Assembly (NCBI GenBank): GCA_900551325.1
Contig: URVM01000006.1
Coordinates: 124,001 to 188,000 of the forward strand
DNA from: an uncultured Eubacteriales bacterium
GTDB lineage: Bacteria; Bacillota; Clostridia; Lachnospirales; Cellulosilyticaceae
Direction: 5' to 3'
DNA: 64,000 nucleotides
Position 1 is the stretch's first letter. The number at the start of each line of letters is the position of its first letter. The notes beneath the pieces were generated by a model. It was not told the DNA's origin and did not search any database. It was given only the letters and a program-made list of their open reading frames with translations. The translations under genes and the position numbers were made by a program. Shown one piece after another: positions 7,777 to 15,280 of this stretch.

Positions 7777-10026
7777 ATGAAGAGGGAGAAACAATATAAT
7801 AGAATATATAATAAAACAATAGGAATATCAGTATTACTTACAGTTACTTTAGTTTTAATTATAGGATTAACTTATTTTTCAATATATATTAATAGTCTAG
7901 TTGATGTTGTGAAACAAGAGGCTATAGTAATGTTACAAAATATTTCTTCACAAAATGTAACTATCTTAAAAAATACTTTAGAAAATAAGCAGAAGGCTCT
8001 TCATTCTATAGCATTAGGAATAGAAAGAGATAAAAAGTATAACATTAAAGATATAGTTGAAGATTTAAAAGTATATACAGAAATTAATCCTATTTATAGT
8101 ATGGGAGTAATTAATAAAGAAGGTATATGCTATAACACATTAGGTGAGCAAATAGATTTAAGTAAGGATGATTATTTTACTGAAGGAATGAAAGGAATTA
8201 GTAAAATTACTAATAGTTATGTTAGCGAAAGTAAAAAAGAATTATTAAATATATTTACCACACCTATTTATAAAGATGGTAAGGTAGAGATGATATTAAC
8301 AGCTACGTGTAAATCTAGCGATTTTTCTCAGATTTTAACTGTATATTCTTTTGATGGTAATGGTCAAAGTATGGTAGTTGATAAAGAAGGAAATTTAGTA
8401 ACAACCCCTAATATAGTTGAAGAATTAGATTTAAATGCATTGAATTATAGTAATATAGATAAGCAAGAAATATCTAAAATTATATATAATACTATAAAGA
8501 AAAGTGATGAGAATTTTTTTGAATTTGAATATAGAGGTAATCCTTATATAGCTTATTGTGAGTCGATAGGTATTAATGACTGGAATTTAATATCTTATGT
8601 TCCTAAAAATTATCTTTGTAGTAATATATATGAAATAAGAGATGCTATTTTTAGAGGAAGTATATACATATATATAGCATTTATTATTTTTTTAATTATT
8701 TTAGTTTGTGAACATATAATACATAAACGAAAAATAGCTCAAATGATATTCTTTGATGATGTAACAAATGAAAAAAATTATGAATACTTAAGGATTTATT
8801 TTGAGAATATGAGTGAAGAAGATAAAGAGCAAAAATCACTTATAGTAATGGATATAGATAAATTCAAAAGTATTAATATGATCTATGGTAATAGAACAGG
8901 AGACAAATTATTAAAATATATCCCTTTTGCTTTTAAAAAAGTATTACCTAATGATGAAATATATAAATATCAAGGAGATATATTTATTGCCATTGTGAAT
9001 AGTACTAGACAAGAAGAAATAATAGATAAGATTACTATGATTGAAGCACAAATTCAAAGAGATATAGAGCAAAAAAAAATTGTACCTATAAAGATTTATT
9101 TCGGAGTATGTCTTATTGATAAATTTAGAGATTTAGATTCTATATATAACAATGCTCTAATTGCAAAAAATGAAATAAAGAAAAGTGTTAATAGAAATAT
9201 AAGCTTCTTTAATGAAATTGATAAAAAGAAATTTATAGAAAATCAAAAAATAGAATTCGAATTTATGGAAGCATTTAAAAATAAAGAATTTGAAATTTGG
9301 TATCAGCCTAAATATAATATAAAAACAAAAGAAATTTATGGTTCAGAAGCCTTAGTTAGATGGCGTAAAAAAGATGGAAGTTATGTTTTGCCCTCAAATT
9401 TTATACCTGTTTTAGAAGAAACAGGACAAATTATGCAATTAGATGAAGCTGTAATAGAAATGGTTTTTCAAGATATACATAAAATGAGAATTTTAGGACT
9501 TGATATCAAACCAGTTTCTATCAATTTATCAAGAGTTCAAGTAGCTAATTTTGAAATTATAAATAAAATACAAGAATTAATAGCATGTTATGAGATTTCA
9601 CCTTCAGATGTTTCATTTGAAATAACAGAGAGTGCATTAAGTGAAGATAATGATTCTATTAATAAAATCATTTCTAAACTACATCATATAGGGTTTAAAG
9701 TAGATATAGATGATTATGGAATAGGTAAGTCTACACTAAATGCAATTTTTGCATCTGATTTTGATACCTTAAAATTAGATAAAACTTTTTCTGATAATAT
9801 AGGTAATCCTAAGATGGAAGTTATCATTAAATCTACTATAAAAATGGCAAATGAACTAAATATGACAGTTATTGCAGAAGGAGTTGAAACTAAAGAACAA
9901 ATTGAGTTTTTAGTAAAGAATAACTGTAATATAGCTCAAGGATATTATCTTTCTAAACCTTTAAGTAAAGAAGAGTATTTTAACTTAATTAAAGAACATT
10001 ATGTGAAGAGTAATAAACAATTTTAA
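7777..10026 (+). CDS. Membrane Cache-GGDEF-EAL protein, probable c-di-GMP phosphodiesterase
   Basis: I place the start at ATG 7777, preceded by AAGGAG at 7761-7766, rather than the in-frame ATG at 7756, which lies upstream of that site. The 749-residue product has a membrane segment near 15-37, an extracellular Cache-type sensor (about 45-290), a second membrane segment (about 293-313), a GGDEF domain and an EAL domain. The GGDEF motif is replaced by YQGDIF near 398, so cyclase activity is unlikely. The EAL domain keeps SEALVRW (about 522), SINLS, EITES, DDYG (about 645), LKLDK, AEGVET and QGYYLSKP, so phosphodiesterase activity is likely. A degenerate GGDEF often acts as a GTP sensor for the EAL domain; that is inference. 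Confidence 0.88.
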   Translation: MKREKQYNRIYNKTIGISVLLTVTLVLIIGLTYFSIYINSLVDVVKQEAIVMLQNISSQNVTILKNTLENKQKALHSIALGIERDKKYNIKDIVEDLKVYTEINPIYSMGVINKEGICYNTLGEQIDLSKDDYFTEGMKGISKITNSYVSESKKELLNIFTTPIYKDGKVEMILTATCKSSDFSQILTVYSFDGNGQSMVVDKEGNLVTTPNIVEELDLNALNYSNIDKQEISKIIYNTIKKSDENFFEFEYRGNPYIAYCESIGINDWNLISYVPKNYLCSNIYEIRDAIFRGSIYIYIAFIIFLIILVCEHIIHKRKIAQMIFFDDVTNEKNYEYLRIYFENMSEEDKEQKSLIVMDIDKFKSINMIYGNRTGDKLLKYIPFAFKKVLPNDEIYKYQGDIFIAIVNSTRQEEIIDKITMIEAQIQRDIEQKKIVPIKIYFGVCLIDKFRDLDSIYNNALIAKNEIKKSVNRNISFFNEIDKKKFIENQKIEFEFMEAFKNKEFEIWYQPKYNIKTKEIYGSEALVRWRKKDGSYVLPSNFIPVLEETGQIMQLDEAVIEMVFQDIHKMRILGLDIKPVSINLSRVQVANFEIINKIQELIACYEISPSDVSFEITESALSEDNDSINKIISKLHHIGFKVDIDDYGIGKSTLNAIFASDFDTLKLDKTFSDNIGNPKMEVIIKSTIKMANELNMTVIAEGVETKEQIEFLVKNNCNIAQGYYLSKPLSKEEYFNLIKEHYVKSNKQF

Positions 10027-10030
10027 GTGA

Positions 10031-10069
10031 GATATTAGCTTATGACTTTTCTTAGACTAATATCTTTTT
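10031..10069 (+). terminator. Intrinsic terminator after the EAL gene
   Basis: GATATTAG and CTAATATC form the stem with an 18-nt loop, followed by TTTTT. Confidence 0.6.
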
Positions 10070-10089
10070 AGAATTCATATTAAAAAAAG

Positions 10090-10126
10090 AAGAATTCAAC
10101 CTAGAGGTAGGTTGAATTCTTTTTTG
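10090..10126 (+). terminator. Second, stronger intrinsic terminator
   Basis: AAGAATTCAACCTA and its exact complement flank a 4-nt loop and are followed by six or more T. It backs up the weaker hairpin just upstream. The A-run on its left side could also serve the opposite strand. Confidence 0.85.
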
Positions 10127-10214
10127 TGTATAAAAATATCAGAAAAGTTTGATGTTGAATGATGATTATTATAAAATATAAATATTGTTTACTATTATAT
10201 TAGGGGGAAAAGAA

Positions 10215-10784
10215 ATGAAGAAGCGATTGTATTTTAATGCTGTACTTATTTTAATTGGGGCTATAGTTATAGGAGGGGGCTTTTTATTTGCAGGGGTTAA
10301 GTATATGGAAGCAAATCACAAAGTAAGCTTTATAGCACCAGCTGTTTCAGAAGTTAAATTATCTAAACCAGGTCGTTATGTAATCTTCTTAGAAGAAAAT
10401 ATAATGATTGGCAATACTTTTTATGGTACAACAGATCAAATACCAGATATGAGGGTAAAGGTATTTAATGAGGAAGAAACTGCCCAGGTACAGCCTGCTG
10501 TAGGACAAGAGACTTATACTATAAACGGAACAAGTGGTTATGGTCTTTTAGAATTTGAAGTAGAAAAGCCTGGTACTTATACAGTACAAGTAGAGTATGT
10601 GAATCAAAGAGACGAAAGAATAGTGCTTGCTATTAATACAAAACCAGATAGTTATATGTTAGGAACAACATTTTTTGCTATTGGTGGAGTGGGTATGCTC
10701 ATAGGTGTCCTAATATCTATAGGAATGATAGGGTATGGAGTAATAAGAAGCGCAAAACGATTACCTATATTACAAAATGGTTAA
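10215..10784 (+). CDS. Membrane-anchored protein of unknown function with two membrane helices
   Basis: ATG 10215 follows AGGGGG with 8-nt spacing and is preferred over an upstream in-frame TTG. The 189-residue product has an N-terminal membrane helix (about 7-29), an extracytoplasmic beta-rich domain (about 35-145, with the repeated pattern KPGRYVIFLEE and KPGTYTVQVEY) and a C-terminal membrane helix (about 151-177) ending in a short basic tail. I do not recognise the family. The following SLH gene starts about 120 bp downstream with no terminator between, so the two may be co-transcribed and share a cell-surface role. Confidence 0.7.
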   Translation: MKKRLYFNAVLILIGAIVIGGGFLFAGVKYMEANHKVSFIAPAVSEVKLSKPGRYVIFLEENIMIGNTFYGTTDQIPDMRVKVFNEEETAQVQPAVGQETYTINGTSGYGLLEFEVEKPGTYTVQVEYVNQRDERIVLAINTKPDSYMLGTTFFAIGGVGMLIGVLISIGMIGYGVIRSAKRLPILQNG

Positions 10785-10906
10785 AAAATGTTGAACAAAG
10801 GTAAATTCAATTGTTTTTTGGTACTCCATCCTATAGAATAGAAAATAGTGGTAGAGTATACTTTAATTTAAAATTATATGATACAAAATATAAGGAGGAT
10901 GACTTT

Positions 10907-12934
10907 ATGAGAAAGCACTATTCTAAATTGCTTTTATCGCTTACATTAGCGAGTGTTATTAGTGTAAATACATTTGGGGCAGTAACTTTTACAGATGTGA
11001 CAGATAAACATTGGGCCTATCCAGGCATTAGCTATATGCAAGACCAAGGTTATATGACAAAGAATAGTAGTGGTGAATTTAAACCATCTGAGGAAGTATC
11101 CTATTTTGAAATAGCTGAGATTTTAGCTAAAGCTACAGGTTATCAAGATGAACTTGTTGTAAAGGATATGGATCCTACTCTTAAAAAACAAATTGCAGAG
11201 AACTACGAGAAACAAAAGCCAGTTCTTAAGACATATACAGATAAATTTAGTACTTGGGAAACAAGATGTAATGAAGAGATTGCTTATCTTCTTGGAAGAG
11301 GCTATTTATCACAAGAAGAACTTGGTCGTTTTATGATTAAAACAGCAGATGGTAAAGAAGTGAAAAATACTTTAACTAAACAAGATTTTGTTACATTACT
11401 TGTACGCGTTATCGGTAAAGAAGTAAGTGCAAAAAGTGCTTATAAAGGAAAAACAAATTTCCAAGATAACGACCTAATTCGTGAGGAAAATAGACCTTAC
11501 GCAGCATATTATAACCAAATTGGCCTTTTAAATGGGGACGCAAAAGGCAATATGGGAGCAAATACAAAAGTAACAAGAGCACTTTGTGCACAAATGACTT
11601 ATAGTGCTTTAATGTATAAGGAAAAGTTAGATAAAGAAAATCCTACTAAGCCAGTTGCACCACCTACAACAGAAGTAACTAATGGGATTACAGGTACAAT
11701 AAATAAAATAGTACCTAAAAATAGTGATACAGGAGAAAACTATGTACTCCTTGAAGTAAATGGGAAAACAACTTTCTATACTGCCAATAAAGCAACTAAA
11801 ATAACAAATAGTACTGGACAAACTGTAGCTTTTACAAATTTAAAAGTTGGAGAAAAGGTAACTATTACGGTAGCTAAAGAAAATGGTGTAGAACTTATTA
11901 AAACGATTACACTTTTAAATAGTACAGGAGGTACTACACCAACAGTACCAGATACTAAACCAGGAGAAGATGATAATCAAAATAATGGTGGAAGCACAAC
12001 AGAACAAGAAACAACAACTTACTTAGGCGATGTTGAAAATGTAGGACGCAGTGGTTCTATCTCAGTTTCTACATCACAAGGTACTGTAACTTATTTAACA
12101 AGTGATACATGTGAAATCCTATACAATGGACAAAGTCTAAAACTTGATGAGCTTCAAATAGGAGATCGTGTGCGTATCTATGTAGACAACTATAAAGTTG
12201 TTAAAATTAATGTATTAACAAGAGCAGAAGCACCATCTACAACAGCTGAGTTTATGAGAGTAACAAATAAAGTGACAAGTTATAATATGACTTTACTTGA
12301 AGGTACAAAAGAAAAAACAGTTGAAGTAGATAAAGAAGCTACTATTAAACGAAATGGTAAACGTGCTACTATAGAAGAACTTCGTGTAGGAGATAAACTC
12401 ACACTTACAATGGAAGGTAAGGTAGTAGTAGGTATTGAAGCGACTTCAGAAGAAAGTAGCTTTGTAGGAACAGTAGAAAGTATTATTATTTCAAATACAC
12501 CACAACTCATTGTACGTTCAAAAGGTGAGCTTAAAACAGTAAATGTTACAACTAATACAGATTTATATGACAGTACTTCAAAAAATGATGTGTCACTAAG
12601 AGAAATCTTACTAGGCTCAAAAGTTGAAGTTCTTACAGAAAGTAAAGAAGCAGTATCTGTAGTAGTAAAAGAAAAATCTACAGAAATCTCCTACAAAGGA
12701 ACAGTACAATACGTAGGACCAGGTGCTAAATACATAGATGTAGTCGTAGAATACGATGCCTTAACAGGAGAAACAATGACACTTAAACGTGTAAACGTTC
12801 CAACACAGGTTAAAATTATCGTAGATAGAGAAGTAGGTTACAGAAACCAAATTAAAGAAGGTATGGAAGTACTTATGATCTATAACTACGGAGAAGATAT
12901 GGCTCCACAATCTATAGAAGTTATAGCTAAGTAA
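10907..12934 (+). CDS. Secreted SLH-domain surface protein with repeated beta domains
   Basis: ATG 10907 is preceded by AAGGAGG; an upstream in-frame TTG has no ribosome site. The 675-residue product begins with a signal peptide ending near NTFGA. It then has S-layer homology motifs (FTDVTDKHWAYPGISYM; later TNFQDNDLI with RPYAAYYNQIGLLNGD) that anchor proteins to secondary wall polymer. After a Pro/Thr linker, the second half repeats a unit of about 70 residues with the pattern 'G-x-V ... T-x-I-x-x-(N)G ... L-x-E-L-x-x-G-D-x-V/L', seen at least four times. These look like small beta-barrel modules of unknown ligand. The gene ends at a strong terminator. Confidence 0.85.
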   Translation: MRKHYSKLLLSLTLASVISVNTFGAVTFTDVTDKHWAYPGISYMQDQGYMTKNSSGEFKPSEEVSYFEIAEILAKATGYQDELVVKDMDPTLKKQIAENYEKQKPVLKTYTDKFSTWETRCNEEIAYLLGRGYLSQEELGRFMIKTADGKEVKNTLTKQDFVTLLVRVIGKEVSAKSAYKGKTNFQDNDLIREENRPYAAYYNQIGLLNGDAKGNMGANTKVTRALCAQMTYSALMYKEKLDKENPTKPVAPPTTEVTNGITGTINKIVPKNSDTGENYVLLEVNGKTTFYTANKATKITNSTGQTVAFTNLKVGEKVTITVAKENGVELIKTITLLNSTGGTTPTVPDTKPGEDDNQNNGGSTTEQETTTYLGDVENVGRSGSISVSTSQGTVTYLTSDTCEILYNGQSLKLDELQIGDRVRIYVDNYKVVKINVLTRAEAPSTTAEFMRVTNKVTSYNMTLLEGTKEKTVEVDKEATIKRNGKRATIEELRVGDKLTLTMEGKVVVGIEATSEESSFVGTVESIIISNTPQLIVRSKGELKTVNVTTNTDLYDSTSKNDVSLREILLGSKVEVLTESKEAVSVVVKEKSTEISYKGTVQYVGPGAKYIDVVVEYDALTGETMTLKRVNVPTQVKIIVDREVGYRNQIKEGMEVLMIYNYGEDMAPQSIEVIAK

Positions 12935-12942
12935 ATTGAGTG

Positions 12943-12980
12943 AAAACAGGCGTCCCCTTGAATGGGGACGCCTGTTTTTT
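12943..12980 (+). terminator. Strong intrinsic terminator after the SLH gene
   Basis: AAAACAGGCGTCCCC and TGGGGACGCCTGTTTT form a GC-rich stem of about 15 bp with a short loop and a T-run. Confidence 0.92.
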
Positions 12981-12988
12981 GTACTTGG

Positions 12989-13382
12989 TCTACTAATAGG
13001 GTACCGTGTGACTGTATTCTCCTCCACTCGCTGACTACGTGTTTAGAGAAATGTAGGGAGGAGATTCTCTCTCAATTAGTGTATGAGGGCGCCAGGCTGT
13101 GAGCTGCTCCTACTCCGGCTTCCCTTACGGCGGCTAAGAATGAATAAAAAATGTACCGTGTCTACTAAAGGGTACCGTGTGGCTGTATTCTCCTTCACCT
13201 GCTCACTACGTGTTCAGAGAAATGTAACTCATTCTAAAATGATAACGCCATAAACTCACTACACTGCGTTTCGTTCAGACAGCATGGCTAAAACCATCAT
13301 TTTCTCATTTCGAACATTTCTTAACTGAACACTCCGTAGGCAGATTACGGAGAACACATCCCCACGTTACCCTCCCAAATCC
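12989..13382. repeat. Structured intergenic repeat: one direct copy plus a long imperfect palindrome
   Basis: A segment starting TCTACTAATAGGGTACCGTG (12989-13055) recurs at 13160-13229. The second copy continues into an inverted partner at about 13306-13375: GTGTTCAGAGAAATGT is answered by ACATTTCTTAACTGAACAC, and the centre pairs AAAATGAT and GCCAT with ATGGC and ATCATTTT. The whole segment of about 210 bp can fold into one long hairpin. Base composition is clearly richer in G+C than the neighbouring genes. I find no reading frame with a ribosome site. The rest of the gap, 13383-13579, holds nothing I can name. Confidence 0.65.
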
Positions 13383-13579
13383 TCGCAGTACACAGAGAGA
13401 AAGATGGCTCACCGTCATGAGGAATTCTTGGTATGAGTAGTCCACATCCCTCTACCTATCAAGGTTACTTGAGAGCATGGGAGGTTCACGTATTTTTTAA
13501 AAATTGTGTTGAATTTCATTTTAAAGCGTTATAGGATGGGGTTAGGCATCGATGTACTTTATAATAAAGAAGGTAGTTT

Positions 13580-14035
13580 ATGAATAGTAAAATTGAGATA
13601 TTGCCCCCGTATAAGATTGCTTACATGAGGAAGACTGGACCTTATGGTTCTTCAAATGGTGAATTAATGGAGAAACTTAAGTGTTGGGTTCAAGGGAATA
13701 ATTTATTTAATGAAGAAACAATTATATTAGGAATAGCACAAGATAACCCAAGCACTACAGATGCAGAAGCATGTCGTTATGATGCCTGTCTAGTTGTTGA
13801 AGATAATTATAAGATTATTCATCATGACATAGAACAAGGTAATACTGTAGGTGGAAAGTATATAGTATTTGAAGTAAGTCATACGACCCAGGCTGTGCAG
13901 CAAGCATGGACTAATATCTTTCCAGAGTTAATTAAACAAGGATATACTCTAGATAATACAAGGCCAATTATAGAACGCTATCAAGCACAAATGATTAGAA
14001 ATCATAAATGTGAAATCTGTGTTCCAATATGTTAG
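13580..14035 (+). CDS. GyrI-like / Rob-type effector-binding domain protein
   Basis: The 151-residue protein matches the stand-alone GyrI-like small-molecule binding domain (SbmC, AraC-type effector-binding fold). It opens with IEILPPYKIAYMRKTGPYG and has the second-repeat segment GGKYIVFEVSHTTQAVQQAWTNIF, then TRPIIERYQ and a final CEICVPIC. Such proteins bind or hydrolyse small hydrophobic or toxic compounds, or modulate gyrase. No DNA-binding HTH is present. ATG follows GAAGG. Its stop codon is only 6 bp from a full copy of the 265-bp repeat, so its native 3' flank may have been replaced. Confidence 0.8.
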   Translation: MNSKIEILPPYKIAYMRKTGPYGSSNGELMEKLKCWVQGNNLFNEETIILGIAQDNPSTTDAEACRYDACLVVEDNYKIIHHDIEQGNTVGGKYIVFEVSHTTQAVQQAWTNIFPELIKQGYTLDNTRPIIERYQAQMIRNHKCEICVPIC

Positions 14036-14041
14036 GACATA

Positions 14042-14305
14042 AGTAGACTAGAATTACTGTCTCCAGAAGACTAGAAAGGTGAAAGGATGGATATGGCTCC
14101 TCCGAAAGCGGCTTATGTGGGTGGCTTAGAGGCTGTTAACGAGAGGGTGAGTAAGGGTTTTAGCGAGTTGTTTGAAGCGAAGCAAGTTTCGAGCGTTCTT
14201 ACGAACTCCGAGTTTACAGCCTCTTAGCCCCCGGAAGTGGAAGCTTGAGGAGGAGTCACAGCCAGCCTAAGCCTAAGAAAACTAAACAAAGACAGTAATT
14301 CGACC
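14042..14305 (+). repeat. 265-bp structured repeat, full copy 1 (upstream of csp1)
   Basis: It begins AGTAGACTAGAATTACTGTC. The terminal inverted repeats GAATTACTGTCT (14051-14062) and AGACAGTAATTC (14290-14301) are perfect complements. An internal hairpin pairs GGCTTAGAGGCTGTTAACGAG (two ends trimmed) near 14121-14141 with GAGTTTACAGCC/TCTTAGCC near 14208-14228. A 46-codon frame beginning MDMAPPKAAYVGG and ending EFTAS lies inside. Confidence 0.85.
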
Positions 14306-14344
14306 CTAATTGGGCTCACCTTTCAATTTAATTTACATAATCCC

Positions 14345-14373
14345 TTGACAATCCTTTCCAAATAAGTTATTAT
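14345..14373 (+). promoter_or_regulatory. csp1 promoter
   Basis: TTGACA (14345-14350) and TATTAT (14368-14373) are separated by 17 bp. The start codon is 158 bp beyond the -10, giving a leader of about 150 nt typical of cold-shock mRNAs. The promoter is nearly identical in all three csp copies. Confidence 0.85.
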
Positions 14374-14419
14374 AGATTTATCAGTTAGTAAATATAAGTT
14401 CCAAAAGTTATTTGAAAGC

Positions 14420-14523
14420 AATTCACATACTATTAGAGATTATATCTATTCACTAAAAATATAATCTGTAATAAGATGTGAATTTTTTTATTCTCCTATA
14501 TTACAGAGATACAAAATAGGAGG
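14420..14523 (+). promoter_or_regulatory. csp1 leader: terminator-like hairpin plus SD-sequestering segment
   Basis: AATTCACAT (14420-14428), ATTA and AGATTATAT pair with ATATAATCT, TAAT and ATGTGAATT (14476-14484). Together they make a long interrupted stem that ends in a run of seven T. Immediately after, CTCCTAT (14493-14499) is the exact complement of ATAGGAG (14516-14522), which contains the Shine-Dalgarno sequence of csp1. The leader could therefore control both read-through and translation. A thermosensor or attenuator role is inference from cspA-type leaders. Confidence 0.65.
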
Positions 14524-14531
14524 TACCGCAC

Positions 14532-14732
14532 ATGATGACAGGTACAGTAAAATGGTTTAACGCAGAAAAAGGATTTGGTTTTATTTCTAGAGAAGATGGA
14601 GATGACGTATTCGTACATTTCTCAGCTATCCAAGGAGATGGATTCAAATCACTTGATGAAGGTCAAAGAGTAACTTTCGACCTTACAAAAGGCCCACGTG
14701 GCGCACAAGCAGAAAACGTACAAAAAGCTTAA
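14532..14732 (+). CDS. csp: Cold-shock protein, CspA family (copy 1)
   Basis: The 66-residue single cold-shock domain has RNP1 KGFGFI (13-18) and RNP2 VFVHF (26-30). It binds single-stranded RNA or DNA and melts structured mRNA at low temperature or during growth transitions. ATG 14532 follows AGGAGG at 8-nt spacing; a second ATG follows at once. It differs from the other two copies in this window by a few residues (here SLDEGQRVTFDL). A full repeat lies upstream and a half plus a full repeat downstream. Confidence 0.95.
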   Translation: MMTGTVKWFNAEKGFGFISREDGDDVFVHFSAIQGDGFKSLDEGQRVTFDLTKGPRGAQAENVQKA

Positions 14733-14750
14733 TTTACTCATAAATTAAGA

Positions 14751-14783
14751 AAAGGCATATAGCTCAGGCTATATGCCTTTTTT
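14751..14783 (+). terminator. csp1 terminator
   Basis: AAAGGCATATAGC and its perfect complement surround a 4-nt loop, then TTTTTT. Confidence 0.92.
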
Positions 14784-14797
14784 GTCATGTAATTCTA

Positions 14798-14917
14798 AGT
14801 AGACTAGAATTACTATCTCTACAGTAATACGGGTAAGGGAAGGGACGGGGTGACCTGCTCTGGAAGCGACTTATGTAGGTAGCTTAGAGGGTGTTGGTGA
14901 GCGGTGAAGTAGGGTTA
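14798..14917 (+). repeat. Half copy (5' arm) of the 265-bp repeat
   Basis: It begins AGTAGACTAGAATTACTATC and retains diverged versions of the GGTGACC/GAAGCGACTTATGTAGGT and AGCTTAGAGG segments. It stops where the 3' arm should begin. A full copy follows directly. The same half-then-full order recurs at 31921-32308. Confidence 0.75.
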
Positions 14918-14919
14918 CA

Positions 14920-15185
14920 AGTAGACTAGAATTACTGTCTCTTAGAATACTCTAGTAGGTGAAAGAATGGATGTGGCTCATCCGAAAGCGGCTTATGTAG
15001 GTGGCTTAGAGGCTGTTAATGAGTGGTTGAGTAAGGTACTTAGCGAGTTGTTTGACCAAAGGGAGTTTCGAGCGTTCTTACGAAATCCGAGTTTACAGCC
15101 TCTTAGCCACCGGAAGTGGAAGCTTGAGGAGGAGCTACAGCCAGCCTGACGCCTAAGTAGACTAAATAGAGATAGTAATTCGACC
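14920..15185 (+). repeat. 265-bp structured repeat, full copy 2 (downstream of csp1)
   Basis: Terminal inverted repeats are GAATTACTGTCT (14929-14940) and AGATAGTAATTC (15170-15181), with one G-T pair. The internal arms GGTGGCTTAGAGGCTGTTAA and TTTACAGCCTCTTAGCCACC are both present. A 60-codon frame at 14967-15149 lies wholly inside. It begins like the 46-codon frame of the other copies but is shifted after SELF by a small indel, so I do not call it a gene. Confidence 0.85.
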
Positions 15186-15280
15186 CTTCAAGTCTATTGT
15201 AGCTGGTCTAAAAGGAGTATAATAAATTTAAAGCTAGTGTTAATACTACACATGAAACTATAAGATAAAGGAAAGAAATA

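Noticed and set aside
14967..15149. 60-codon open frame as a gene
   Set aside because: It lies entirely inside repeat copy 2, is frameshifted relative to the other copies, and shows no protein-level conservation.
12981..15280. CRISPR array
   Set aside because: The repeats are long, few, unevenly spaced and internally palindromic, with no short regular repeat-spacer pattern and no cas genes; the Cas4-like N-terminus of the next gene belongs to a helicase.
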